NCBI RefSeq assembly: GCF_000759025.1
Contig: NZ_JPOS01000092.1
Location: forward strand, 62,001 to 126,000
Length of the DNA: 64,000 nucleotides
Source of the DNA: Phaeodactylibacter xiamenensis
GTDB lineage: Bacteria; Bacteroidota; Bacteroidia; Chitinophagales; Saprospiraceae
Direction of reading: 5' to 3'
Made by a program: the position numbers and the translations under genes. Each line of letters begins with the position of its first letter. Position 1 is the stretch's first letter. Below are positions 45,801-54,218 of the stretch, in pieces. A model generated the notes under the pieces. It worked only from the letters and a program-made list of their open reading frames with translations. It was not told the origin of the DNA and did no database searches.

Positions 45801-48800
45801 GCTCCACAAATAACTATAGGGAGGCGTACCACCAAAAGCGGTGGCTGTGATGGCACCATCCGCAGTCGCTGCACAGCTGGGCGAAATACCATCAAAGTTC
45901 AGTTGCAGTGGTGTGGCCGCTTTGACCTCGATACTATCTATAATTGTCTGGCAATCCCCATCGGTAACGGTAACGCTGTAAAAGCCACCCGGAAGGTTCT
46001 CAAGGCAGGCAGAAGCCTCGCCATTGCTCCATTCAAAGACCGGGCTACCGGCAGATACAGTCAGGCAGGCTTCCCCATCGCCGCTGCCGGGGCAACTCAC
46101 GTCATTCACACTAATCTCCTGTACGGCAGCACCAGGCCCGTTGACCAGGACCGAACGGATGATCAGCTGGCAGCCCTCAACTGAGCTATCTGTGATGGAG
46201 ACCCGGTAGTTCCCCTGTGGCAAGTTACCGACCACCAGAGTATCCGAAACGGCAGAAGCATTTCCAGCTACTCCGTTAGCCCCTTCCCAGCTGTAGTCGT
46301 AGGGCGGTTCTCCGGAGAGAGGCACCAGCGTGATTGCACCATCAGTCCCATCGCAGGTACTAACATCCGTAACAAAGCTTCGCAACGAATCAATGCTTAC
46401 AATAGTCCTTACACGGGCACTATCTACGCTAAAGCACCCCTCCACATCCGTGATGGTAACCGGATAGGTTTGCGTTACGCCCACCTGAAAACCTGCATCT
46501 ACCTCAATGGATGCACCCGACGCCCCGTTACCCCATTGGTAGGTATAGGGCTGATTGCCTCCAGTGGCCTGCACCGACAAGGTGGCAGTTGTCTCCCGGC
46601 AAAGCACCATAGAATCCGAAGGCAGGAAAGTCAGGGCCGGGCCGGGCTTAAAATCGATTTGTACCTGGCCCTCATCCGAACAGCCAAAATCAGCGGTCGC
46701 CTTAAAATAAAAAATACTCCCCACCATGGAGGCAATCACCGGGTCAGCCAGCTGATTAGCAGGAGTAGCCGGGCTGCCGGTGTGGAAGGTAATATCACTA
46801 CCTGTAAAGTTGGCATCATTGAAAATGATACTCTCCAGATTAAGGGAATCCTCCGGGCATACCTCTGGAGTGGTTTGCTGGGCAAGGTTCGGCGTAGGAT
46901 TGACCACTACATAAACAGGAGCCCGTTGGGCAGAGATACAAGTAAGGTTGCGCTCTTCCACGTAGTAGGTGTAAACTACCGGCTCAGGCCCATTATTGAC
47001 CAGCAGTTGGGTAGGCGAAAAAGCTGGTCCGAAACCTATAAAGTTGGTAGCATCAGCAGCTGGGTACCAAAAAAAGAGGCTGTTGCTCAAATCTGAAGAC
47101 ACCCTAAGCAGGGCCGACTGCCCTGAACAAATCGTATCGTGCACCACCGTGGGCGGTGGCAGCAGTGGATCATCGCCCATACCATTACAGTTTTCATCCA
47201 GACCATTGCAGGCGATTTCCTCTGCTCCGGGATTGATTGCCGGGTTATTGTCATTGCAATCGCCACCTGCAGCAACAAAGCCTTCGGGTGCAGTACTCAA
47301 GCAGGTGAAAACCGGTTGGTTATCATCTCCATAGCCATCGCCATCCGCATCGACGTAAAAGGTGAAGCCAGAGGCTCCAAGAAGTGTAGCCCCGTAAAAC
47401 TGCAGGTTATCCAGCGCAATGTCTCCTCGCGTATTACTGCCTTCCTGCCCTACAAAACGCAGGCGCAGGGTATCTCCATCCTCAAAATCGCTTAGCCCGA
47501 TGTAGACTTTTTGCCAATCGGGGCTCTGCGTTCCGGAACGCGACCAGAGGGGCGTCCAGTTAAACCCACCATCGCCGGAAGCTTGCAGGGTGAGGCTGCC
47601 AATGCCCTCTCCCAACATATGGTACTGAAAGGAAAAGTGGCAGGTATCCGTGCCTTGTTTATCCAAAATAATGCAATCCGATTCCAGAATAGCAGTCTTG
47701 CCCGAACCGCAATTATTTCCGGAAGCTTCCAGGTAAACGTACTGCGCAGAGCCATCGGCACCTGATTCAGGCCCGGTGCCAAAGGTAACCGTAGGGCCGG
47801 TTGCCACCAGCCAGTCATAATCATTTTGTTGGCTGTTCTCCCAAATGCCTGTTAGCGGGCACTCTGTATTGCAAAGGGTACCGCATAAGCCTTCTGATTC
47901 AAAGCCAGTGGAAAAGGTAAGCCCTGGCGGATTACAGCCTGTGGAAAAAGTAACCGGGCAGGAATTTTCAGATACCCCTCCACCGCATACCTTGCGCACA
48001 TAAAGCTCGTAGTCCGTCTCCGCATCCAGCCCCATTAGCATAAAAGGTGGGCAGCCCGTGTACGACACCATTGTACCCCCGCCCGCTGCAGCCCCACTGC
48101 CCGGCGTAAAGCCGATAGGACCGTATTCCAGCAAGGTGGTCCCGCAGCTGGTTTCCGGCACCCAGTTCAAAACAACTGTAGTCGTGTCGGAATCGATAAC
48201 CTCCACGGTCTCCACAGGCTGGCAATTCAATGGGGCAAACACCAGATTGACAAATTCGAGGCGGCCGATATCCCCTTCCGCATCATCGCAGATAATGAGC
48301 TCCCAAAGACCGTTGGGGTCAGTGGTACCGTCATTGAAATCATAAAGGCTGCCTTCGGGCCGGATGGTTTCGGTGGTAAATGGAGGCACAGATGCGGATA
48401 CCGGCACGCAGCTGCTCATGGTGAAGCGGGCGGGCTCTGCGCAGTCCGGTACATCCGGGTTGCCGTAATTGTCATCGCCGGCGCCATTATCAAACGAAAG
48501 TGGGACATCAATTCCGGCAGGCGACCGCAGGGTCATTTCAAGGTCGTTAGCCCAGGTGTGGCGAATGATAAGCTGCACCTCCTGCAGGGCAACATCTACA
48601 CCGAGAGCAGTCCCGGGTGCACCATTCACATTGATGACAATCTCGTCAGGATCAGGAATAACATTTAGACTGGGGTCACAGCCACCGTCTTTCAGGTTGA
48701 GCCCGATATTACAGGAATTATTGTTGATCACTACACTCTGTGCAAAGAGTGGTGTACCAAGCAGATAAAACAGGAGTAGTAGATAATTCGGCATTGGGGA

Positions 48801-48812
48801 GTTCATCAGCAT
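42846..48812 (-). CDS. Giant SprB-repeat surface protein with P-domain, MAM-like domain and T9SS type A signal
   Basis: Up to 1,988 residues. In-frame ATGs at 48812, 48806 and 48794 all precede one signal peptide (MPNYLLLLFYLLGTPLFAQ); the last is the tidiest. In order: P-domain (about 75-190; GLWELIICDDAEGDIG), fibronectin III-like domain (200-290), MAM-like domain (300-470), a Ca-binding MopE/thrombospondin-type segment (FYVDADGDGYGDDN, GDCNDNNPAINPGAEE, about 480-545), an Ig-like region, then about 14 SprB repeats (GGTPPYSYLWSN, AGTYTLTLTDSKDC) and a type A sorting domain (LFPNPADSYIKLEG to APVMIIR). SprB repeats occur in the gliding adhesin SprB of Flavobacterium; a role in adhesion or motility is inference. 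Confidence 0.9.
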   Translation of the reverse strand: MLMNSPMPNYLLLLFYLLGTPLFAQSVVINNNSCNIGLNLKDGGCDPSLNVIPDPDEIVINVNGAPGTALGVDVALQEVQLIIRHTWANDLEMTLRSPAGIDVPLSFDNGAGDDNYGNPDVPDCAEPARFTMSSCVPVSASVPPFTTETIRPEGSLYDFNDGTTDPNGLWELIICDDAEGDIGRLEFVNLVFAPLNCQPVETVEVIDSDTTTVVLNWVPETSCGTTLLEYGPIGFTPGSGAAAGGGTMVSYTGCPPFMLMGLDAETDYELYVRKVCGGGVSENSCPVTFSTGCNPPGLTFSTGFESEGLCGTLCNTECPLTGIWENSQQNDYDWLVATGPTVTFGTGPESGADGSAQYVYLEASGNNCGSGKTAILESDCIILDKQGTDTCHFSFQYHMLGEGIGSLTLQASGDGGFNWTPLWSRSGTQSPDWQKVYIGLSDFEDGDTLRLRFVGQEGSNTRGDIALDNLQFYGATLLGASGFTFYVDADGDGYGDDNQPVFTCLSTAPEGFVAAGGDCNDNNPAINPGAEEIACNGLDENCNGMGDDPLLPPPTVVHDTICSGQSALLRVSSDLSNSLFFWYPAADATNFIGFGPAFSPTQLLVNNGPEPVVYTYYVEERNLTCISAQRAPVYVVVNPTPNLAQQTTPEVCPEDSLNLESIIFNDANFTGSDITFHTGSPATPANQLADPVIASMVGSIFYFKATADFGCSDEGQVQIDFKPGPALTFLPSDSMVLCRETTATLSVQATGGNQPYTYQWGNGASGASIEVDAGFQVGVTQTYPVTITDVEGCFSVDSARVRTIVSIDSLRSFVTDVSTCDGTDGAITLVPLSGEPPYDYSWEGANGVAGNASAVSDTLVVGNLPQGNYRVSITDSSVEGCQLIIRSVLVNGPGAAVQEISVNDVSCPGSGDGEACLTVSAGSPVFEWSNGEASACLENLPGGFYSVTVTDGDCQTIIDSIEVKAATPLQLNFDGISPSCAATADGAITATAFGGTPPYSYLWSNNINFPNPFNLSAGTYTLTLTDSKDCQLVESFELEAPAPLELELQFRQDMSCAGQEDGRLLVGSNGGTPPYHYEWADGGDSRLRVNLSAGSYSVTVTDFQGCTASAAYPIQEPSPLALTLIDTDNPTCVGEKNGSITVSGSGGNPPYVYAWSETGADSTLSNLAIGTYFAYLTDANACPGDTLKVILEATSEPDFTAEVVQPFCEGLETGRVTLNPQGVPPYQYTWSTGATTNEIDDLPVGVYSVQVEDGQGCLYDTTFVIEAPQLFGSAINVVQPACDNTMDGLINVTATQNSGTPSILPPIQYRWNDGIIGPNRIGIGDGDYVVSISDGRGCELISDTIPIVSPQPLEIGLEGFGPIACRGDSTGFIEVDTRGGTPPYGYSWIGTDVDTEDIFNIPAGAYRLVVDDANACSYDTTFILSEPPALSVAIAVEAEDICEGGQVEQLQAVVSGGVPGYEYHWSNGMDQPQIPDPLPADYSLTVVDANGCEREALPVKVKAFTAAFELDTFYTVDVSCNGQGDGCAVARVAGGSSNYQFHFSNGYIEVTDTNTVSVCNLSPGNYRVTVTDLSTGCNEKSPLTALQQPGPLSLTRDSIRMVDCFGDSTGGVFTTTSGGTAPYFYSWFNSNNDVFEPVADLTGVPAGTYTGVVIDERGCTDAVNAMVTNAHPLITATVMDIDPVPCKGDLAGSIDLNVAGGVQPYMYSWSNGLMTTDLNGVAAGSYTLTVTDQKDCHRVFGPYEVEEPEEALLLDTVRFDTVQCFGGSDGHIAVDITGGVPGYDYEWLYAGQLLPFTGDSLANRPAGMYQLNVIDDNNCLRTFEIELPEPEQLTVTLSTLSDPFRVLGQSIGGTPPYSFLWSTGANTDTIEVPVSAIYTLTVTDANGCTATEEENLVEVQALEWIDEVHLFPNPADSYIKLEGRLKVPGPLTLAIVDVTGKILYEQALGQQRNFRQRIEVADWPAGAYWAMLKIKGQAIYAAPVMIIR

Positions 48813-48861
48813 ACAGTTTACACTGGCAATTTACCCCAAAAATAGAAAGAATTCAGATGTA

Positions 48862-49008
48862 TTAGCGGACTTCGGCTGTTTCCTCTTCTTCTATCGGCTG
48901 TTTTTCTTTTACCGGCCCGCTTAGTTTTTTGACTAAGAATGCGAATCCCACCACAAAGTGCGCGAGGATCAAAAACAAAACGATGTAAGTGCCCCAGCTA
49001 CCTGACAT
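48862..49008 (-). CDS. Small single-pass membrane protein (48 residues)
   Basis: MSGSWGTYIVLFLILAHFVV starts one membrane helix (about 6-26), followed by KKLSGPVKEK and an acidic tail (EEEETAEVR). The start at 49008 is preferred over an in-frame ATG at 49062, which would add a polar, unlikely N-terminus and cross the promoter. Function unknown. Upstream lies a CRP/FNR-like palindrome at the position of a class II activator site, shared with the small membrane protein gene at 62.7-62.9 kb. Similar in size and layout (helix near the N-terminus, basic then acidic tail) to the two genes near 63 kb, though not clearly homologous. Confidence 0.65.
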   Translation of the reverse strand: MSGSWGTYIVLFLILAHFVVGFAFLVKKLSGPVKEKQPIEEEETAEVR

Positions 49009-49025
49009 AGTATTCAAATTTTGGT

Positions 49026-49068
49026 TAAAGTTAAGGGCATAGAGCCATTTGCAGGGTGACAAAGGTCA
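49026..49068 (-). promoter_or_regulatory. CRP/FNR-like operator and promoter of the 48-residue membrane protein gene
   Basis: On the minus strand TGACCTTTGTCACCCTG (49052-49068) contains the palindrome TGAC-N4-GTCA, and with flanks TGTGA-N6-TCACC. The -7 box TAACTTTA is at 49026-49033. Palindrome centre to -7 centre is 33 bases, placing the site near -40, where class II activators of this family bind. Confidence 0.5.
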
Positions 49069-49079
49069 CACGTATTTCT

Positions 49080-49087
49080 TACCTTTG
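49080..49087 (+). promoter_or_regulatory. -7 box of the ABC-F gene
   Basis: TACCTTTG matches the Bacteroidota -7 consensus, 48 bases before the start codon. No good -33 box is seen; the CRP/FNR-like palindrome overlaps the place where it should be. Confidence 0.45.
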
Positions 49088-49134
49088 CGGCAAATGGCAC
49101 AGCGGCAGGGCCGCACCCACAAAGCGCATAGAAT

Positions 49135-51057
49135 ATGATCAACATCAATAATGTTTTTGTCAAATACGGAGACCGTACGCTACTCGACCGGGTTAATCTG
49201 GTTATTGTGGAGCGGGACAAGGTGGGCCTGGTGGGCCGAAATGGCGCCGGCAAATCCACCCTGCTCAAGATTATCGCCGGCTATATGTCACCGCATGATG
49301 GCAACGTCGACCGGCCTTCCGGCAGCACGCTGGGCTTCTTACATCAGGAAATGAGCCTGCCCAAAGGCAAGACCGTGATGGCTGAAACCCTTACCGCTTT
49401 TGACGAAGTGCGCCGCCTGGAAAAGCAAATCGCCGAACTGAACGATGAAATGGCGACCCGTACGGATTACGAAAGTGATTCTTACATGAAGCTGCTCGAA
49501 AATTTCGCCGAAGTCAACGACCGCTTCCAATTGCTGGGCGGTCAGACCATGGAGGCGGATGCCGAGCGCGTACTCACCGGCCTGGGCTTCAAAGCTTCCG
49601 ATATGGACCGCCTGACCGATGAATTCAGCGGCGGCTGGCAAATGCGGATCGAGCTGGCGAAAATGCTGCTGCAGCGCCCCGACTACCTCCTGCTGGACGA
49701 ACCGACCAACCACCTGGACATCGAATCCATCATCTGGCTGGAAAAATTCCTGAAGGATTACGCCGGTGCGGTCATCGTGATTTCGCACGATAAGCAATTT
49801 CTCGACAACGTCACCAGAAGAACGGTTGAGGTCGAACTCGGCAAAATCTACGACTACAAAGCGGCCTACAGCGAGTATGTGGACCTGCGCAAGGAAAGGC
49901 GCGAACAACAGCTGGCGGCTTATGAAAACCAGCAGCGGGTCATTGCGGATAAAGAGCGGACCATCAACCGGTTTATGGCGAAGGCGACCAAGACCAAGAT
50001 GGCGCAGTCCATGCAAAAACAGCTCGACAAAATTGAGCGCATCGAGGTCGAACAGTTCGATACCGCTGCTATGAACCTCCGCTTTCCACCGGCACCACGG
50101 TCCGGCCAGGTGGCTCTGGAGGCCAAAAACCTGTCCAAAAGCTATGGCAGCCTAAACGTGCTCGACAAAGTGGACCTTAAGCTGGACCGGGGGGACCGTG
50201 TGGCTTTCGTGGGGCAAAACGGGCAGGGCAAGACCACCCTGGCTAAGATCATCGTTAACGAACTGACCCTGACCGGGGGAGAATTGCAACTGGGCCATAA
50301 CGTTGAAATCGGCTACTACGCCCAGAATCAATCTGACAGCCTGCACGCCAAGCTGACGGTACTGGAAACCATGGAAAACTACGCGCCCGCTGAAATGCGC
50401 ACTCAGCTGCGGAGTATCCTCGGTGCATTTATGTTCAGTGGAGAGGATGCGGATAAGAAAGTATCTGTACTTTCAGGCGGAGAGCGCGCCCGCCTTGCCC
50501 TGGCTTGCCTGCTGCTGCGCCCTTTCAACCTGCTGGTGCTGGACGAACCGACCAACCACCTGGATATTATCTCCAAAGATGTACTCAAACAGGCCATCAA
50601 AGACTACGATGGCACCCTGATTGTCGTTTCCCACGACCGGGAATTCCTCGCTGGACTTACAGACCGCACCCTGGAGTTCCGCGACCGGAAACTGCACGAG
50701 CACCTGGGCGATGTCAACTACTTCCTGGAAAAGCGGCAGCTCGACAATATGCGGGATGTGGAAATCAGTCAGTCCTCCGGTAAACCCAAAACGGCCATCG
50801 CAGAAGCACCGCCCAAAAAAGAGCTGAGCTACGAAGAGCGCAAACGCCTGCAGCGCGCCATTTCCAATGCAGAAAAGAAAGTGGAGAAAATTGAGGAAGA
50901 AATCGAAGCCGTGGAGAAGATCATGTCTAACCCGGAGTTTTACATGCAGGATGACGCCGCGGAGATCACCAAAAAGCATGCTGACCTGAAGGCTGCTTTA
51001 GAAGATGCCATTGAGGTCTGGGAACTCGCCCAACTCGAGATGATGGAGTACGAATAG
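49135..51057 (+). CDS. ABC-F family ATPase
   Basis: A 640-residue soluble protein with two ABC ATPase domains and no membrane segment. The first has Walker A GRNGAGKS (34-41), signature FSGGWQMRIELA and Walker B LLLDEPTNHLD. The second has GQNGQGKT (about 356-363), LSGGERARLALA and LVLDEPTNHLD. The linker (about 240-310, KERREQQLAAYENQQ to MAQSMQKQLDKIE) is the helical P-site tRNA-interaction motif region, and the last 90 residues are a coiled coil (ERKRLQRAISNAEKKVEKIEEEIEAVE). ABC-F proteins work on the ribosome. The C-terminal coiled coil recalls Uup, but the exact subfamily (Uup, YdiF, EttA or a resistance type) cannot be set by eye. Confidence 0.93.
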   Translation: MININNVFVKYGDRTLLDRVNLVIVERDKVGLVGRNGAGKSTLLKIIAGYMSPHDGNVDRPSGSTLGFLHQEMSLPKGKTVMAETLTAFDEVRRLEKQIAELNDEMATRTDYESDSYMKLLENFAEVNDRFQLLGGQTMEADAERVLTGLGFKASDMDRLTDEFSGGWQMRIELAKMLLQRPDYLLLDEPTNHLDIESIIWLEKFLKDYAGAVIVISHDKQFLDNVTRRTVEVELGKIYDYKAAYSEYVDLRKERREQQLAAYENQQRVIADKERTINRFMAKATKTKMAQSMQKQLDKIERIEVEQFDTAAMNLRFPPAPRSGQVALEAKNLSKSYGSLNVLDKVDLKLDRGDRVAFVGQNGQGKTTLAKIIVNELTLTGGELQLGHNVEIGYYAQNQSDSLHAKLTVLETMENYAPAEMRTQLRSILGAFMFSGEDADKKVSVLSGGERARLALACLLLRPFNLLVLDEPTNHLDIISKDVLKQAIKDYDGTLIVVSHDREFLAGLTDRTLEFRDRKLHEHLGDVNYFLEKRQLDNMRDVEISQSSGKPKTAIAEAPPKKELSYEERKRLQRAISNAEKKVEKIEEEIEAVEKIMSNPEFYMQDDAAEITKKHADLKAALEDAIEVWELAQLEMMEYE

Positions 51058-51072
51058 GTAAGGTACAACAGA

Positions 51073-51109
51073 AAAAGCCCCGGCAAGCATTACGGCCACC
51101 GGGACTTTC
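51073..51109. terminator. Bidirectional terminator between the ABC-F gene and clpB
   Basis: AAAGCCCCGG pairs with CCGGGACTTT with an inner GGC/GCC, between two convergent genes. Short A and T runs flank it. Confidence 0.7.
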
Positions 51110-51126
51110 TGGTTCAAACACTTTTC

Positions 51127-53745
51127 TTACGCCATCAATTCTTCTTCCTTGATGGGCTGCCGGAATACGATTTTGTCATCAAAAACATCGAGGACCACGG
51201 TGCTGTCCGGCATCACTTTTTGCATCAGCATCTGCTTGGACAGCTCGTTAAGGACCTTCTTCTGAATGACCCGCTTCAGCGGCCGGGCGCCAAATTCAGG
51301 ATGGTATCCTTTGTCAGCCAGCCACTTTTTCGCTTCATCCGCGATGGTCAGCTGTATCTGCTGCTTGGCCAGATTAACACGCAGCTCTTCCAGTTGCAGG
51401 TCGACAATTTGTCCAATATCGGCACGGGAAAGCGGACGGAACATGATCGTTTCGTCAATCCGGTTTAGGAATTCCGGGCGTACGCTTTGCTTGAGCAATT
51501 CGAAGACTTGTTCCCGGGTATTTTCAATTACCAACTCTTCGTCTCCGGGCACCATATTCGCAAAGTTCTCGCGAATGATATTGGAGCCCATGTTGGAAGT
51601 CATGATGATAATGGTGTTCTTGAAATCCGCCACCCGGCCCTTACTATCCGTCAGGCGGCCATCTTCGAGCACCTGCAGGAGGATATTGAAGGTATCCGGA
51701 TGGGCTTTTTCGATCTCATCCAGCAGGACCACGCTGTAGGGCTTGCGGCGCACTGCTTCCGTTAGCTGACCGCCTTCATCGTAGCCCACGTATCCCGGAG
51801 GCGCACCTACCAGACGAGAGACCGCATGCCGCTCCTGATACTCGCTCATATCAATCCGGGTCAGCAGATCTTCATCATCAAAGAGGTATTCGGCCAGCGC
51901 TTTGGCCAGCTCCGTTTTACCAACGCCTGTAGTCCCCAGGAATAGGAAGGAGCCAATGGGGCGGCGTTCGTTGCTCAGCCCGGTACGGCTGCGGCGGATG
52001 GCATCGGCCACAGCTTCCACGCCCTCGTCCTGCCCTACGACCCTTTTGTGCAAGTCTTCTTCCAGGTGAAGGAGTTTCTCGCGCTCGCTCTGCAGCATTC
52101 GCGTTACCGGCACGCCCGTCCAGCGGCTGACGATCTCCGCGATATCCTCTGCATCCACCTCTTCCTTGACCAGCAGCTTGTTGTTGGCTTGCATGTCCTG
52201 CAGGCGCTGCGTGTAGTCTTCCAGTTGCTGTTCGACTTCAGGAATGCGGCCATAGCGGATTTCGGCAGCATCGGTGTAGTTGCCTTCCCGTTCTGCACGG
52301 GCGCTTTCCTGTTTTAGGCGTTCGATTTCCTCTTTGGCTTGCTGTACACCAAGGATGACCTCCCGCTCACTCTCCCACTGTGCCTTCAGCGCATTGCGGT
52401 CTTCTTCGAGGTTAGCCAGTTCCTCGTTGATACTGCTGATTTTAAGTTCGTCGTTTTCCCGGCGCATGGCTTCCCGCTCAATTTCGAGCTGACGGATCCG
52501 GCGCTCCACTTCGTCGAGTTCTTCGGGCATGGAGTTCATTTCCAGCCGGAGTTTGGCAGCAGCTTCGTCTACCAGGTCAATGGCTTTATCCGGCAAGTGC
52601 CGGTCGGTGATGTAGCGGTGCGATAGCTGTACGGCGGCGACTACGGCATCGTCTTTGATGTTGATTTTGTGGTGCGTCTCATACCGTTCCTTCAGACCAC
52701 GCAGGATGGAAATGGCATCATCCACGCCCGGTTCGTCCACCAGAACGGTTTGGAAACGGCGTTCCAGCGCTTTGTCATTCTCAAAGTATTTTTGGTACTC
52801 ATTGAGGGTGGTGGCACCGATAGCGCGCAGCTCGCCCCTCGCCAGAGCAGGCTTCAGGATATTGGCAGCATCCATAGCGCCCTGCCCCTTACCGGCACCA
52901 ACCAGGGTATGAATCTCATCAATGAAAAGGAAAATCTGCCCCTCAGCCGTTTTGACTTCGTTGATCACAGACTTCAGGCGCTCCTCAAATTCGCCCTGAT
53001 ACTTGGCCCCGGCAATCAGTGCCCCCATATCCAGGGAAAAGATGTCTTTGTCACGCAGGTCTTCCGGCACATCGCCATCCACAATGCGGTGGGCCAGCCC
53101 TTCGATAATTGCCGTTTTACCTACGCCAGGCTCGCCGATCAGTATGGGGTTGTTTTTGGTACGGCGGGCCAGGATATGCAGCACGCGGCGGATTTCATCC
53201 TCCCGGCCGATTACCGGGTCGAGTTTGCCGTTGCGCGCCATTTCGTTGAGGTTGACGGCGTATTTGCCCAGAGCGTTGTAGCTGTTTTCGGCACTGTGGG
53301 TGGTGACGCGCTTGCCCTTGCGAAGCTCCTCAATGGCTGCTTTCAATGCCTTTTCGGTGATGCCCGCATCTTTGAGCATTTGCGTGGTGCTGTCCTTAAC
53401 ACCCAGCAAGGCCAGCAGGATATGTTCCAGGGCAACAAACTCATCCCCAAAGTCCTTGAGGTAAGTATTAGCCTTTTGCAACACCTCCGTAGCGGTGCGG
53501 GACAGGTACTGACTGCCGCCGCTGACACTCGGGTAGGACTGAATGATGCTGTCCGTTGCCTTTTTAATATTGTCGAAATTGACACCCAGCTTCTTCAGTA
53601 CAAAAGGCGTCACGTTCTCATCCACCTGAAGGATACCCTTTAGCAGGTGGGCCGGCTCAATCGCCTGATGCTGCTCCTGCATAGCGATCTGCTGCGCGTG
53701 CTGCACGGCTTCCTGAGCCTTGATGGTGAAATTATTGAGGTTCAT
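51127..53745 (-). CDS. clpB: ATP-dependent disaggregase ClpB
   Basis: An 872-residue AAA+ chaperone that, with DnaK, resolves aggregated proteins in the cytoplasm. N-terminal Clp_N repeats (1-145), first AAA+ domain with GEPGVGKT (204-211), a full ClpB-type middle coiled coil (about 410-530, the feature separating it from ClpA and ClpC), second AAA+ domain with GTTGVGKT (about 605) and a D2-small domain at the end. The TTGGCA-type inverted repeats about 100-130 bases upstream could be an operator. No CIRCE element was seen. Confidence 0.97.
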   Translation of the reverse strand: MNLNNFTIKAQEAVQHAQQIAMQEQHQAIEPAHLLKGILQVDENVTPFVLKKLGVNFDNIKKATDSIIQSYPSVSGGSQYLSRTATEVLQKANTYLKDFGDEFVALEHILLALLGVKDSTTQMLKDAGITEKALKAAIEELRKGKRVTTHSAENSYNALGKYAVNLNEMARNGKLDPVIGREDEIRRVLHILARRTKNNPILIGEPGVGKTAIIEGLAHRIVDGDVPEDLRDKDIFSLDMGALIAGAKYQGEFEERLKSVINEVKTAEGQIFLFIDEIHTLVGAGKGQGAMDAANILKPALARGELRAIGATTLNEYQKYFENDKALERRFQTVLVDEPGVDDAISILRGLKERYETHHKINIKDDAVVAAVQLSHRYITDRHLPDKAIDLVDEAAAKLRLEMNSMPEELDEVERRIRQLEIEREAMRRENDELKISSINEELANLEEDRNALKAQWESEREVILGVQQAKEEIERLKQESARAEREGNYTDAAEIRYGRIPEVEQQLEDYTQRLQDMQANNKLLVKEEVDAEDIAEIVSRWTGVPVTRMLQSEREKLLHLEEDLHKRVVGQDEGVEAVADAIRRSRTGLSNERRPIGSFLFLGTTGVGKTELAKALAEYLFDDEDLLTRIDMSEYQERHAVSRLVGAPPGYVGYDEGGQLTEAVRRKPYSVVLLDEIEKAHPDTFNILLQVLEDGRLTDSKGRVADFKNTIIIMTSNMGSNIIRENFANMVPGDEELVIENTREQVFELLKQSVRPEFLNRIDETIMFRPLSRADIGQIVDLQLEELRVNLAKQQIQLTIADEAKKWLADKGYHPEFGARPLKRVIQKKVLNELSKQMLMQKVMPDSTVVLDVFDDKIVFRQPIKEEELMA

Positions 53746-53838
53746 CTATCGTTGAGTTGTATGCTTTAAAATCTTCCCTACAGGAATTGAACAGCAATTT
53801 AACTTCAAATGATGTACCAAACACCTAAATGCGCCACC

Positions 53839-53875
53839 TTGGCACCTCTTTGCCAGCCCAGCTGCCAATTTGGCA
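53839..53875. promoter_or_regulatory. Cluster of TTGGCA/TGCCAA inverted repeats upstream of clpB
   Basis: TTGGCA-N5-TTGCCA (53839-53855) is followed by the perfect palindrome TGCCAA-T-TTGGCA (53863-53875): four half-sites in 37 bases. It resembles an operator for a dimeric regulator. The regulator is unknown, and a role in clpB control is inferred from position only. Confidence 0.35.
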
Positions 53876-54080
53876 TCATCAGAAAAAAAATACCTGACCG
53901 ATTAGTACACAACCCCCTGATAAACAAGCTACAACAGACCTGAAATCTCCCCAACTATACTGTGCTACAGAAAAAACGATATCTTTTTTTCATTTTTGCC
54001 CAACCCTTTCCAACCCCGTGCCTGTCTGGGCATAATGAATTTGGAACACAACTATTTTAACGATCTCAAAACTGATGCTC

Positions 54081-54155
54081 ATGCCGGTTACAACGATGTT
54101 AGTGCTCGCCCTTGCTGTTATTGCTGTTGGAAAAAAGTCGCGGGCCCTACGTTAA
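54081..54155 (+). CDS. Possible 24-residue hydrophobic peptide
   Basis: The sequence starts MPVTTMLVLALAVIAVGKK and ends in arginine-rich residues, one short membrane-helix-like stretch. It lies between clpB and mqnD and is followed 14 bases later by a terminator-like hairpin. A different frame (54035-54193) also stays open for 52 residues, so the coding frame, if any, is uncertain. Mentioned because the hairpin implies a transcript ending here. Confidence 0.15.
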   Translation: MPVTTMLVLALAVIAVGKKSRALR

Positions 54156-54169
54156 CCGCTTGCAACCAA

Positions 54170-54218
54170 CAGGGCAGCTTTGTCGTTCTGTAAAGCGAAA
54201 CAAAAGCTGCCCTGTTTT
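54170..54218 (+). terminator. Strong hairpin with T run directly abutting the mqnD start
   Basis: CAGGGCAGCTTTGT pairs with ACAAAAGCTGCCCTG (one bulge), then TTTT at 54215-54218 and the mqnD ATG at 54219. It looks like a Rho-independent terminator for something upstream, or an attenuator for mqnD. Confidence 0.6.

Noticed and set aside
52669-53643. 324-codon open frame antisense to clpB
   Set aside because: A mirror of a strongly conserved gene with high third-position GC; no start context or family.
53839-53855. Possible sigma-54 promoter (TTGGCAC, then TTGC) on the plus strand
   Set aside because: The spacing between GG and GC is one base short of the strict sigma-54 requirement; the palindromic reading fits better.
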